DNA from: JAWWOL01 sp033851545
GTDB lineage: Bacteria; Actinomycetota; Actinomycetes; JAWWOL01
DNA: 64,000 nucleotides
Direction of reading: 5' to 3'
Assembly: GCA_033851545.1 (NCBI GenBank)
Contig: JAWWOO010000004.1
Location: forward strand, 1 to 64,000
In this document: positions 27,869 to 37,036 of the stretch, in pieces
Layout of the letters: every line of letters begins with the position of its first letter
Position numbering within the stretch: the first letter of the stretch is position 1
Position numbers and translations under genes: made by a program
Notes under the pieces: generated by a model
The model's database searches: none
The model's input: the letters and a program-made list of their open reading frames with translations, nothing else
What the model was told of the DNA's origin: nothing

Positions 27869-29931
27869 CGCACACGATCCTGGTCGTGCCGACCGGACGC
27901 GGCGTGGGACTGACCGCCACCAGCCTCGGTCTCGTACGGGGTCTCGACCGGCTGGGCATGCCGGTCGCTTTCGCCAAGCCCATCGCGCAGCCCGGACAGG
28001 AAGGCCCCGAGACGTCGACGGCGCTGATCCGGCTGGTGACCCGACTCGACCCGCCCGAGCCGATCCCGGCCGCCCAGGCTGAGGCCCTCCTCAGCGTCGG
28101 TGCCGTCGACTCGCTGATGGAGCAGGTCATCGCGCTGACGACGCCGCTGGTCACCGGTAAGGGGGTGCTCATCATCGAGGGCCTGGTGCCGGGCCCGGGC
28201 CAGCTCTACTCCGGCCGGGTCAACCTCGCCCTGGCCAAGGCGCTCGACGCCTCGGTGATCCTGGTCGGTGCGCCCGAGGAGGGCGACGAGTCACTCGACG
28301 ATCTGGCCGAGACGATGGCGATCGCGGCAAGCACTTACCGTGCAGGCGAGGAGATCCGGGTCATCGGTTCGATCGTCAACCGGCTGCCCTCGGGGTCCGC
28401 CGGCCAGGCCGCCGGTGTGCTCGCCAAGCACGGGCTGCACTGCGTCGGCGCGGTGCCCATGACTCCCGAGCTGGGCCGCCTTCGCGTGCTCGACCTGGCC
28501 CGCGCTCTCGGCGCCACCGCTCTCAACGAGGGTGAGTGGCGCACCCGGCGGATCCACGACGTCTCGGTCTGCGCTCAGTCGGTGCCCGGGGTGCTGTCAG
28601 CTCTGGCCGAGGGCCGGCTGGTGGTCACGCCCGGCGACCGGCTCGACGTCATCATGGCCACCTGCCTCAAGGCACTGGGCGGAGTACGGCTCGCGGCGCT
28701 GCTGCTCACCGTCGGGATCGAGCCGGATCCGGCGCTGTGGGAGCTGACCGCGGCGGCACGGGCGACCGGTCTGCCGATCCTGCTGGTGGACGAGCCGACG
28801 TACGAGACCGCCAACGCTGTGCATGCCCTGAGCACCGAGGTGGCCGCCGACGACGCCGAGCGGGCAGAGACCGTGATGCGTACGGTGGCCGACCACCTCG
28901 ACGAGACGTGGCTGCGCGGCCTGCTCGCCGACACCCATGAGCACCGGCTGAGCCCCGCGGCGTTCCGCCACCGGATCACCACGGCAGCACGGGCCGCGCA
29001 CAAGCGGATCGTGCTGCCAGAGGGTGCTGAGCCGCGGACGTTGCAGGCCGCGGTCATCTGCGCTGACCGCGGGCTGGCCCAGTGCATTTTGCTCGCCACC
29101 GAGGCCCAGATTGCTGACCAGACAAGGCTTCTCGGCATCACTCTGCCCGAGGGCGTGACCGTGGTCGACCCCGCTTCGGTGGCCGAACGCTACGTCGCAC
29201 CTTATGTCGAACGCCGCAAGCACAAGGGTGCCACGGCGGACATTGCCCGCGAACAGCTCAGCGACACGGTGGTCCTCGGCACGATGATGCTCGCGCTCGA
29301 CGAGGTCGACGGGCTGGTCGCCGGCGCCGTACACACGACTGCCCACACCCTCCGGCCGGCTCTGCAGCTGATCAAGACGGCGCCCGGTGCCGCCCTCGTG
29401 TCCTCGGTCTTCTTCATGTGCCTGCCCGACGAGGTCATCGTCTACGGCGACTGCGCGGTCAACCCCAACCCGACCGCGGAGCAGCTCGCTGACATCGCTT
29501 TGCAGTCAGCGGCTTCCGCGACCGCATTCGGCATCGAGCCGCGAGTCGCGATGCTCAGCTACTCCACTGGCGGCTCGGGCAGCGGGTCCGACGTCGACCG
29601 GGTGGCGGAGGCGACCCGGATCGCGCGGGACCGCGCGCCGGGGCTGGCGATCGACGGGCCGCTGCAGTACGACGCCGCCGCCATTGCCTCCGTCGCGGCT
29701 TCGAAGCGGCCGGACTCCCCGGTGGCTGGCCGGGCGACGGTCTTCATCTTCCCGGACCTCAACACCGGCAACACCACGTACAAGGCGGTGCAGCGCGGCG
29801 CGGACGTGGTGAGCATCGGGCCGATGCTGCAAGGGCTGGCCAAGCCGGTCAACGACCTCAGCCGCGGCGCCCTGGTCGAGGACATCGTCTACACGATCGC
29901 CGTGACGGCAATCCAGGCGGCGGCGAGGTAG
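27865..29931 (+). CDS. pta: Phosphate acetyltransferase, long form
   Basis: Interconverts acetyl-CoA and acetyl phosphate, 688 residues. This is the long form: an N-terminal BioD-like P-loop-fold domain (ILVVPTGRGVGLTATSL), a central DRTGG regulatory domain (about 215-320) and a C-terminal PTA/PTB catalytic domain (about 365-685) with SYSTGGSGSGSDVDRV and FPDLNTGNTTYKAVQR. It is the second gene of ackA-pta; the four-base overlap with ackA uses a GTG start. The convergent M4 protease gene ends only 20 bases away. Confidence 0.96.
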   Translation: MTHTILVVPTGRGVGLTATSLGLVRGLDRLGMPVAFAKPIAQPGQEGPETSTALIRLVTRLDPPEPIPAAQAEALLSVGAVDSLMEQVIALTTPLVTGKGVLIIEGLVPGPGQLYSGRVNLALAKALDASVILVGAPEEGDESLDDLAETMAIAASTYRAGEEIRVIGSIVNRLPSGSAGQAAGVLAKHGLHCVGAVPMTPELGRLRVLDLARALGATALNEGEWRTRRIHDVSVCAQSVPGVLSALAEGRLVVTPGDRLDVIMATCLKALGGVRLAALLLTVGIEPDPALWELTAAARATGLPILLVDEPTYETANAVHALSTEVAADDAERAETVMRTVADHLDETWLRGLLADTHEHRLSPAAFRHRITTAARAAHKRIVLPEGAEPRTLQAAVICADRGLAQCILLATEAQIADQTRLLGITLPEGVTVVDPASVAERYVAPYVERRKHKGATADIAREQLSDTVVLGTMMLALDEVDGLVAGAVHTTAHTLRPALQLIKTAPGAALVSSVFFMCLPDEVIVYGDCAVNPNPTAEQLADIALQSAASATAFGIEPRVAMLSYSTGGSGSGSDVDRVAEATRIARDRAPGLAIDGPLQYDAAAIASVAASKRPDSPVAGRATVFIFPDLNTGNTTYKAVQRGADVVSIGPMLQGLAKPVNDLSRGALVEDIVYTIAVTAIQAAAR

Positions 29932-29951
29932 TGGCCGTCGCCGGGGAAAGC

Positions 29952-32600
29952 TCAGGCCGAGACGGCGGTGGTGACGCCTCGACCGGCCTTGTTGTACGGG
30001 GTCACCGTGAACCGGTATCGGTGGCCCCGGAGCGACACCGCCTTGAGCTTGTGGACCGACGGAGCGAGGCTGGTCGAGACCATTGTCCGGTGCAGCGTCA
30101 GGTCTGCGACCGTCACGACGTAGCGGGTCAGCGCCGTCGTCCCGTGGTCGGCGGGTGGCGCCCACGCCAACGATGCGACGGCACTGCCGCGCACGACGGA
30201 AACCTTGCTGGCACTGGGTTTCGCCCCGCAGGCATAGAACCCGACATCGTCGATGAACCACCCGTACGAGGACCCGAAGCTGTCCGCAGTGAGCCGGAAC
30301 CGGAACCGTACGGTCGAGCCGGCCAACTTGGTCAGATTGAGCCGCGCGGAGCGGTAGCCGTGGCTGTCTCCGCCGAAGCCGCGGAAGGTGTAGGCCTGCT
30401 TGTCCGCGCTGTAGCCGGTGATCTGGCCGGTGTAGCCGCCGAAGTCGAACAGGGAGGCAGCGGAGGTCCAGCGGCCGCCGTTGCGGGAGTACTCCACCCG
30501 GCCGCCGTCGAAGTACAGCGCCGGCTGCCCGTCCCCTGCCGGCTCGTAGTCCAGCAGGTAGGCCTGGCTGAACCGGAGGTAGGACGACTTCCCGATCGGG
30601 ACGGCATAGGACTTCACCATCGTCGCGGAGCTGTCCTTGGCCACGTCGCCGTCGCTGCCGTAGAGCTCGTTGCGGCCGCTGGTGGCATAGCTCAGGTTGA
30701 GGTTGCCCCGCGCCCGGATCTGCGGGTCGTACCAGCCGACGCCGGACTTCCACAGACTGACGGAAGTGTTCTCGAAATTGTCCCGGAAGCCGAAGCTCTG
30801 CGGCGTCCCCTTGGTGCAGGTCGGGGCCTCGGGAGCTGAGGCTCGCTTGGGGTTGCTCGTCATCCGGGTCGCGGCGACAGCCTCGCGTACGGAGGCGCAG
30901 TCGCTCTTCGTCATCGTGTCCTGCCCGCCGCGGCCGTCGGCGAGCCGGTGGCCGACCAGCTCGTTGCAGGCCTGCGTCAGCGTCGCGGCGAGATCGGCGT
31001 AGTCCGAGCCGGTCGCCAGCATCTGGTCGACGAGGTAGTAGAGGTGTGCGGCCTTGATCAGCGCCGGCAGCCGGGTCGCAGCCACGGCCCCGCCCAGACC
31101 GTGCACGTGCACGCCGTTGAGGATGCCTCCGTCGACGACGAGCTCGGCCGCCTTGTTGCCGACACCGCTGTTGGCGTGGACGCCGCCACTGTCGATCGGG
31201 TTGCCGGTCTTGCTGTCGACGCTGGCGACGTACAGGGGGCTGGTCATGCTGTCCGGCTGCCGGCTGAAGTTCTGCACCTGCACCCCGGACGGTACGACGG
31301 TCGGCGAGCGCATGTCGCGCAGCACGCCCTCGCTCGCCGGCAGGTCCTCGCCGAGCATCCAGCGGTAGTCGACCGTGCCACCCGTACCATCCGAGTCACG
31401 CCCGGTGCCGTTCCACTGGTCATACAGCTCGCCCATGACGTCCGACATCGACTCGTCGATCGCGCCGGACTGGTAGAAGTAAAACAGTCCCGAGGTCGCA
31501 TCGGTCACCCCGTGCGTCAGCTCGTGGGCAACCACGTCGTCGGCCGCGGCGAAACCGTCGCCGAAGACCAGCTGCTGGCCGTTCCAGAACGCGTTGTCCA
31601 TCGGGCAGTCGTCCGTCGCGTCGCAGACGTGGACGGTCGAGGCGATCACGCCGCCGTGCCCGTCGATGCCGTCGCGACCCAACACGTTCGCATAGAAGTC
31701 GTAGACCCCGCCGACCTGGTTGTACGCGGCCACGACGTCTGCGTCGGCACCCGCCGTCGGCGGGCTTGCCTCACTGGCGACCGCAGGCGCGCCCTTGCTG
31801 GGGCAGGTGTAGTCGACGACCTTGTCCCCGGCGTCGCAGACAACCCTCGCCTTGGCCTGCTCGGTCTGGCTGTACTGCAGGGCGATCGCGCCACCGACGG
31901 CATCGACCAGAACGTTGCGTCGCAGGGCGAGGTGGGTCGGGGAGGTGACCTGGACGCTCCACACCCGGCGGCCGGCGGCGGGGTTGGGCACCCCGAGCAG
32001 AGCCGGGTCGTAGAACTGCAGCGCGGGTGTCGACGCGACGAGGACGGAGGCGTCGACCGACTCGGCCCTGGCGGCGCTCTCGATGGCCGTACGGGTGGCC
32101 GCGTCAGCCGTCGTGATCACCGACGGCTGCACCGGATCGGCCTGCGAGGTCGTGTGCCGGGACACCGACTGGACCCGGTTGTCGGACGTCAGGGACACCG
32201 TCACCGTGCCGCCGAGCACGGGCACGCCGCGCACGGTCTGCTGCAGCGTGACCAGCCGGCCGACGTCGGTGGACTGCGTCCTGGCCGGGCCGAGCGTGGC
32301 CGGCGTACCCAGCACGTCACGATGGGCCGCCACGAAACCCCGGGCCGCAGCGGCAGCCGGGGAGCCGGAGGTGATCCCGTGGGTCCGGGCGAACGGGTGG
32401 CCGCTCGCCGATCCCAGCCTGGTGACCGCCCCGAGGCTTCCCTCGACGGTGAGCCCGGCCGCCGGCGTACCGAGACTTCGGGCGAGCAGCTGCAAGGGGC
32501 TGGGGGCAGGTGCCGCCTCCGCGGATTGCGGTGCCAGCAGGGTCAGGGCGGTCACGGCTGCCAGCAGCCCCGGGCGCACAGACTGAGCAGACAACCGCAT
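29952..32600 (-). CDS. Secreted M4 (thermolysin-like) metalloprotease
   Basis: Exported zinc endopeptidase of 882 residues. It has a signal peptide (about 1-30, ending AEAAPAP), an FTP/PepSY-type propeptide (about 40-230) and the M4 catalytic domain: HELTH at 359-363, the third zinc ligand Glu in GAIDESMSDVMGE, and the active-site His in GGVHANSGVGNKAAEL. Downstream of the protease are a beta-sandwich of the kind seen after M4/M6 proteases (about 600-790, W and G rich, ending GWFIDDVGFYACG) and a C-terminal fibronectin type III domain (about 795-882). It probably degrades external protein for nutrition. No operon partner. Confidence 0.95.
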   Translation of the reverse strand: MRLSAQSVRPGLLAAVTALTLLAPQSAEAAPAPSPLQLLARSLGTPAAGLTVEGSLGAVTRLGSASGHPFARTHGITSGSPAAAAARGFVAAHRDVLGTPATLGPARTQSTDVGRLVTLQQTVRGVPVLGGTVTVSLTSDNRVQSVSRHTTSQADPVQPSVITTADAATRTAIESAARAESVDASVLVASTPALQFYDPALLGVPNPAAGRRVWSVQVTSPTHLALRRNVLVDAVGGAIALQYSQTEQAKARVVCDAGDKVVDYTCPSKGAPAVASEASPPTAGADADVVAAYNQVGGVYDFYANVLGRDGIDGHGGVIASTVHVCDATDDCPMDNAFWNGQQLVFGDGFAAADDVVAHELTHGVTDATSGLFYFYQSGAIDESMSDVMGELYDQWNGTGRDSDGTGGTVDYRWMLGEDLPASEGVLRDMRSPTVVPSGVQVQNFSRQPDSMTSPLYVASVDSKTGNPIDSGGVHANSGVGNKAAELVVDGGILNGVHVHGLGGAVAATRLPALIKAAHLYYLVDQMLATGSDYADLAATLTQACNELVGHRLADGRGGQDTMTKSDCASVREAVAATRMTSNPKRASAPEAPTCTKGTPQSFGFRDNFENTSVSLWKSGVGWYDPQIRARGNLNLSYATSGRNELYGSDGDVAKDSSATMVKSYAVPIGKSSYLRFSQAYLLDYEPAGDGQPALYFDGGRVEYSRNGGRWTSAASLFDFGGYTGQITGYSADKQAYTFRGFGGDSHGYRSARLNLTKLAGSTVRFRFRLTADSFGSSYGWFIDDVGFYACGAKPSASKVSVVRGSAVASLAWAPPADHGTTALTRYVVTVADLTLHRTMVSTSLAPSVHKLKAVSLRGHRYRFTVTPYNKAGRGVTTAVSA

Positions 32601-32740
32601 GCAGGATCCCCGAAGGCAAGTGGGACAAGGCGACCCGTCACCGTATCCGGCGGGCCGATGAATTGCGTCTCCGCAGGCAAGTCCGGGCCGTCGGGCGCTA
32701 TGTTACTGGCGAGTCACATTTCGCGGTCATCGGAGGGCAG

Positions 32741-34804
32741 ATGCAGCTGGCAGCCATCCTCGTTGCGCTGGCCGCGACGGTCCTCGGCATCGTGCTGGTC
32801 GGGCGGGCTGCGGCGGCGATGGTCCGGGTGCTCCGAACCGGTCGCGCTGTGTCGCGTACCGACTCCCCCGGCACCCGTACGGTGACGTTGGCTCGTGAGG
32901 TCGGCGGCCACACCCGGATGCTGAAGTGGTCCGTCCCCGGTGCGGCGCACTGGTTCGTGATGGTCGGTTTCGTGGTGCTGGTGCTGACGCTCGTCGAGGC
33001 CTACGTCGAGCTGTTCCGGCCGCGCTGGGACTACCCGGGCCTGGGCAGCAACCCGGTCTACGGCCTGGTGATCGAGCTGGTGGCCCTGACCACGCTGGTC
33101 GGGATCCTGGTGCTGATCGCGGTTCGCCAAGTGGCGATGCGCCGGCCGCGCTCGCGGTTCTACGGCTCGCAGACCTGGATGGCCTACTACGTCGAAGGCA
33201 CCGTCCTGGCGATCGCGCTGTGCATCTTCGCGTTGCGCGGGCTGCGCGCCGCTGAGGGTGCCCTGCCCTACTCCCACGGCATCGCGTTCGTCTCCTGGTG
33301 GGTCGGCCGGACTGTCTTCGGCGGGCTCTCGCGCCGGGCTGCCACGGACCTGATCTACGTGGTGGCGATGGTCAAGATCGTCGTGTCGATGGCCTGGTTC
33401 GCGGTCATTGCCGTCAACCTGAACATGGGGGTGGCCTGGCACCGGTTCCTGGCCCCGTTCAACATCTGGTTCAAGCGCAACGCGTCCGGGGTGGTGGCAC
33501 TCGGCCCGCTGCAGCCGATGGACGTGGACTTTGAGGACCCGGCGGACGACGCGGTGTTCGGCGCCGGGGTGATCACCGACTTCACCTGGAAGGGTCTGCT
33601 CGACTTCGCCACCTGCACCGAGTGCGGCCGCTGCCAGTCGCAGTGCCCGGCCTGGAACACCGAGAAGCCGCTGTCGCCCAAGCTGCTGGTGATGGCGTTG
33701 CGGGACGAGATGTACGCGGGCTCCGGCAAACCCTTGATCGGCCTGCTCGAGGACGGCGGCGTGATCGAGCCGGACGTGCTCTGGTCCTGTACGACCTGCG
33801 GGGCCTGTGTCGAGCAGTGCCCAGTGGACATCGAGCACGTGGACCACATCCTCGACATGCGCCGGTTCCAGGTGATGGTGGAGTCGTCGTTCCCGTCCGA
33901 GGCCGGCGCGATGCTGCGCAACCTGGAGAACAAGGGCAACCCCTGGGGGATGAATGACTCGGCGCGGCTGGCCTGGACCGAGGGGCTGCCGTTCCAGGTG
34001 CGGGTGATCGAGGACCGGATCCCCGACGACGTCGAGTACCTGTTCTGGGTCGGCTGTGCCGGAGCCCTCGAGGACCGCTCGCGCAAGTCCACCCGCGCGA
34101 TCGCCGAGCTCCTTGACGCTGCCGGGGTGTCGTTCGGGATCCTGGGGCCGCGTGAGCAGTGCACAGGTGACCCGGCCCGGCGGATCGGCAACGAGTACCT
34201 CTTCCAGCTGCTCGCCTCGGCCAACGTCGCACTGCTCAACGAGGTCGGCGCCCGCAAGATCGTGGCAATGTGCCCGCACTGCTTCAACTCCCTCGCCAAC
34301 GAATATCCCCAGCTCGGCGGGGCGTACGAGGTCGTCCACCACACGCAGCTGCTCGCCCGCCTCGTCGACGAAGGCCGGCTGGTGCCGGTGACACCGATGG
34401 ACCAGAAGGTGACCTACCACGACCCGTGCTACCTCGGCCGGCACAACAAGGTCTACACCCCGCCGCGGGACGTGCTCGCCTCCGTGCCGGGGCTGCGTAC
34501 CGAGGAGATGCACCGGTGCAAGGAACGCGGCTTCTGCTGCGGCGCCGGCGGTGCCCGGATGTGGATGGAGGAGCGGATCGGCAAGCGGATCAACGTCGAG
34601 CGGGTCGACGAAGCGCTGTCCCTCGACCCGGACGTGGTCTCCACCGCGTGCCCGTTCTGCCTGGTGATGCTCTCCGACGCGGTCACCGCCAAGCAGGCAG
34701 CAGGAGAAGCCCGGGCGGACGTCGAGGTGGTAGACGTGGCTCAGCTGCTGGCCCGGTCGCTGCGGCCTGTACCGACGCCTGACCATCGGCCGTTAGACGT
34801 CTGA
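32741..34804 (+). CDS. Membrane (Fe-S)-binding reductase, HdrD/GlpC-like
   Basis: A 687-residue protein related to mycobacterial Rv0338c. The N-terminal half has five or six membrane helices (about 5-270, a NarI-like module). Two [4Fe-4S] ferredoxin motifs follow: CTECGRCQSQCP and CTTCGACVEQCP. The C-terminal half has two CCG-type cysteine domains (CTGDPAR, MCPHCFNSL, HDPCYLGRHN, GFCCGAGGARMW, TACPFC). The layout suggests electron transfer between a membrane quinone and a cytosolic thiol or disulfide partner; the partner is unknown. The ATG at 32741 has GGAGG four bases upstream. The last codons overlap the repeat element at 34792. Confidence 0.88.
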   Translation: MQLAAILVALAATVLGIVLVGRAAAAMVRVLRTGRAVSRTDSPGTRTVTLAREVGGHTRMLKWSVPGAAHWFVMVGFVVLVLTLVEAYVELFRPRWDYPGLGSNPVYGLVIELVALTTLVGILVLIAVRQVAMRRPRSRFYGSQTWMAYYVEGTVLAIALCIFALRGLRAAEGALPYSHGIAFVSWWVGRTVFGGLSRRAATDLIYVVAMVKIVVSMAWFAVIAVNLNMGVAWHRFLAPFNIWFKRNASGVVALGPLQPMDVDFEDPADDAVFGAGVITDFTWKGLLDFATCTECGRCQSQCPAWNTEKPLSPKLLVMALRDEMYAGSGKPLIGLLEDGGVIEPDVLWSCTTCGACVEQCPVDIEHVDHILDMRRFQVMVESSFPSEAGAMLRNLENKGNPWGMNDSARLAWTEGLPFQVRVIEDRIPDDVEYLFWVGCAGALEDRSRKSTRAIAELLDAAGVSFGILGPREQCTGDPARRIGNEYLFQLLASANVALLNEVGARKIVAMCPHCFNSLANEYPQLGGAYEVVHHTQLLARLVDEGRLVPVTPMDQKVTYHDPCYLGRHNKVYTPPRDVLASVPGLRTEEMHRCKERGFCCGAGGARMWMEERIGKRINVERVDEALSLDPDVVSTACPFCLVMLSDAVTAKQAAGEARADVEVVDVAQLLARSLRPVPTPDHRPLDV

Positions 34805-34831
34805 CGCTGCCCTGCGCGTCGATTGCCTAAC
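34792..34831. repeat. 40-base element P2, copy A (left of second DUF559 gene)
   Basis: Starts GTTAG and ends CTAAC, with an inner GACGC / GCGTC pair and a CTGCCCTG-like centre: a bulged stem-loop of 40 bases. It overlaps the stop codon of the Fe-S reductase. Copy B, also exactly 40 bases, lies at 35843-35882; both are followed by GCTCGC. Confidence 0.8.
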
Positions 34832-34923
34832 GCTCGCCTGGCAAGCGGTATCGCCGCGTTGGGGACAGCGGGGGCTGTTGAGAACACCGGCCGACCGCGT
34901 CGGCGTTGCACCACTGTTGCGGG

Positions 34924-35847
34924 ATGTCCACTGCAGCGGCGCTCCGCCACCAGCGCACTCTCGCCGAGCTCGAGGTGCTCCAGGCCGGGGTCGTCACCCG
35001 GCATCAACTCGCCCACCTCGGCATCACCAGCGATGACGTACGCAACCAGGTGAACGCGCACCGCTGGACGGCGTTGGGCCGGCGAGTCGTCGTCCTGCAG
35101 TCGGGGCCGCTGACCCTGGCACAGCAACAGTGGGCGGCGGTTCTTCAGCAGGCGCCAGGCGCGGCGCTGGCCGGCATCACCGCGGCCGAGGTGGACGGCC
35201 TGCGATGGATCACCCCTGAGCGTCTGCACGTCATCGTCCCCCTCGGCAGCCGCATCGTGCGCAGCCCCCGGGTCATCGTCCACGCGTCGCGCACCTACGC
35301 CGGCAGGGCCGATCAGCATCCGCTGCGGCTGCCGCCACGGACCAGGATCGAGCGCTCCATCATTGACGCCGCGTCGTGGAGCCCGACCGATCGTCGCGCC
35401 TGCGGCGTCCTCTGTGCAGCAGCCCAGCAACGCCTGACCACTGCCGGCGCGATGCTCGGCGCTCTGGACGCCGCTGGAGCGGTCCCCCGGCGCCGGCTGG
35501 TCCGGCTCACGTTGGGTGACATCGAGGGCGGCGCCGACTCCCTCGCCGAGATCGACATGGGGAAACTGGCCGCGTTGGCCGGACTGCCGCCGCCGATCCG
35601 CCAGGCCGTACGGTTCGAGGCCGAAGGACGGCGCCGCTTCCTCGACAACGACTTCGGGATCTTCAAGGTCGAGGTCGACGGCGCCGTACACCTGCTTCCT
35701 GAGTCCTACTGGGCCGACATGCACCGGCAGAACGAGCTGACGATGACCGGCGCGCGAATCCTGCGGTTCCCCACCATCGCCATCCGTCTCGAGCCGGACC
35801 GCGTGGTCTCACAGCTGCGCCGAGCCGCCGACCTGCTCGGCCGTTAG
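34924..35847 (+). CDS. AbiEi-like wHTH + DUF559 endonuclease-fold protein
   Basis: A 307-residue protein. An N-terminal winged helix (LAELEVLQAGVVTRHQLAHLG, then NAHRWTALGRRVVVLQ) is of the AbiEi antitoxin type. The C-terminal part has the Vsr-like residues: Glu in SLAEIDMGKL, Asp in RRFLDNDFGI, Glu-x-Asp in KVEVDGAVHL. ATG 34924 is preferred over the frame's first ATG at 34906, which gives a Cys/His-rich tail unlike the family. It is a distant paralogue of the gene at 24721. It too is bracketed by two copies of a palindromic element, one on each side, and the right copy supplies its TAG stop. Role unknown. Confidence 0.78.
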   Translation: MSTAAALRHQRTLAELEVLQAGVVTRHQLAHLGITSDDVRNQVNAHRWTALGRRVVVLQSGPLTLAQQQWAAVLQQAPGAALAGITAAEVDGLRWITPERLHVIVPLGSRIVRSPRVIVHASRTYAGRADQHPLRLPPRTRIERSIIDAASWSPTDRRACGVLCAAAQQRLTTAGAMLGALDAAGAVPRRRLVRLTLGDIEGGADSLAEIDMGKLAALAGLPPPIRQAVRFEAEGRRRFLDNDFGIFKVEVDGAVHLLPESYWADMHRQNELTMTGARILRFPTIAIRLEPDRVVSQLRRAADLLGR

Positions 35848-35882
35848 GCATCCGACGCGCCCTGCCGCGTCCAGTGTCTAAC
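35843..35882. repeat. 40-base element P2, copy B (right of second DUF559 gene)
   Basis: Starts GTTAG and ends CTAAC; the arms GTTAGGCATCCGACGCG and its partner match at 13 of 17 positions. Same length and layout as copy A. The first TAG is the stop codon of the DUF559 gene. Confidence 0.8.
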
Positions 35883-35903
35883 GCTCGCGCTGCCGGAACC
35901 GGC

Positions 35904-36098
35904 TCAGGCCATGCTGGGCTCGGCCGCCGTCAGGCTGCTGCGAATCATCTCGCGCATCTCCGGAGTGTCCTGGTGACCGTGCTTGTCGACAGCGTGGGCC
36001 ACGGCCGCGTCCACGACCTCGTCAGCCTCCCCGGCGATGGTGAGGGTGCAGTTGATGTCGCTGGGCATGGTGCGGCAATCGGCCATCATGCGGGCCAT
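35904..36098 (-). CDS. DUF1059 family small protein
   Basis: A 64-residue protein with the DUF1059 pattern: an N-terminal Cys in MMADCRTMPSD, then CTLTIAGEADEVVDAAVAHAV, and a His-rich KHGHQDTPEMREMIRS. The function of the family is unknown. The ATG at 36098 has AAGGAG six bases upstream, which decides the start over the longer frame. It ends just beyond repeat copy B. Confidence 0.88.
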   Translation of the reverse strand: MARMMADCRTMPSDINCTLTIAGEADEVVDAAVAHAVDKHGHQDTPEMREMIRSSLTAAEPSMA

Positions 36099-36406
36099 GT
36101 CGATCTCCTTCACCGGGGCCAGGCGACAGTGCCTGACAAGGCGGACGCTGACCCGGTCAGCCACGAGACACAAGAGACACATATGAGCGACAGCCGACCA
36201 CGGCTCACCGCCGCCGTGGAGCCGTCCGGGCGCGAGAATCAGGCAGGAAACAGCAGACGGTGCGCGTGCGACTGGGCAGCCGCCCACGGCTAGCGACTCC
36301 CCCCTCCGGAGACTCTGCGTTGCCCGCGATCCACGGGCAACGCAGAGTCTCCAGGAGAACCACCCGGTCGCTCGCGTCAACCGGTGGGCGATGTGAACCA
36401 GCTGGG
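36099..36406. other. Intergenic region of about 310 bases
   Basis: It holds the leader of the DUF1059 gene and the large hairpin at 36308-36352. I see no convincing gene: the longer frames on both strands lack a ribosome site and protein-like composition. Confidence 0.6.
36308..36352. terminator. Perfect 19-bp hairpin downstream of the mscR-MBL operon
   Basis: Left arm GGAGACTCTGCGTTGCCCG, a seven-base loop (CGATCCA) and a perfect complement. With one bulged A the pairing extends another four base pairs (CTCC/GGAG). It starts 55 bases past the MBL stop. There is no T-run on the minus strand, so it may be a factor-assisted terminator, an mRNA-stabilising structure or a REP-like element. Confidence 0.6.
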
Positions 36407-37036
36407 TCAGTGACCGCGCAGGACCCAGTCGTCGTACGCGCTGGCCTCGGCTCCGATCGTCGTCTCGTCTCCGTGGCCGGTGAGGACGCGGGTCTCCGCC
36501 GGCAGTACGAGCAGACGCTCGCGGATCGACTCGAGGATGGTGGGGAAGTCGCTGTACGAGCGACCGGTCGCGCCGGGCCCGCCTTGGAAGAGCGTGTCGC
36601 CCGAGAAGACGACCCCGTGGCCGACGAGGCAGACCGCACCAGGAGAGTGGCCCGGCGTGTGCAGCACCCGCAAGCCGAATCGCCCGCTGATGATGAGCTC
36701 GTCGTCATCGCCGAGGTCGATGTCCGGTGCCCGATCAGGGTGTACGACGTCCCACAGCATCCGGTCGTCCGGGTGGAGCAGCACGGGCGCGCCGGTGAGC
36801 TCGGACAGCTCGACGGCCGCGTCGATGTGGTCGTCATGGCCATGCGTGCAGACGATGAACGGCACCCTGCGGCCGGCGACGGCCGACGCGATGGCCACCG
36901 CGTCATGCGCGGCGTCGATGACCGCGACCACCTCGTCGTCCCCGTACAGCCAGACGTTGTTCTCGACCTCCCACGTGCCGCCGTCGAGGCTGAACGTGCC
37001 GGCGGTGACGACCCGCTCGATCCGTGCTGCGCTCAC
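36407..37036 (-). CDS. MBL-fold metallohydrolase linked to mycothiol pathway
   Basis: Glyoxalase-II-like metallo-beta-lactamase-fold hydrolase of 209 residues with the metal-binding motif THGHDDHID, HTPGHSPGAVCL, the bridging Asp in FSGDTLF, and GHGDETTIG. It starts with GTG 37036, overlapping the mscR stop as GTGA. The same pairing, mscR followed by an MBL hydrolase, occurs in Mycobacterium (Rv2259-Rv2260). A role in hydrolysing the S-formylmycothiol made by MscR is likely by context. Confidence 0.9.
   Translation of the reverse strand: MSAARIERVVTAGTFSLDGGTWEVENNVWLYGDDEVVAVIDAAHDAVAIASAVAGRRVPFIVCTHGHDDHIDAAVELSELTGAPVLLHPDDRMLWDVVHPDRAPDIDLGDDDELIISGRFGLRVLHTPGHSPGAVCLVGHGVVFSGDTLFQGGPGATGRSYSDFPTILESIRERLLVLPAETRVLTGHGDETTIGAEASAYDDWVLRGH

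Noticed and set aside
30948..34786. Frames of 645 (plus) and 690 (minus) codons
   Set aside because: Shadows of the M4 protease and the Fe-S reductase respectively.
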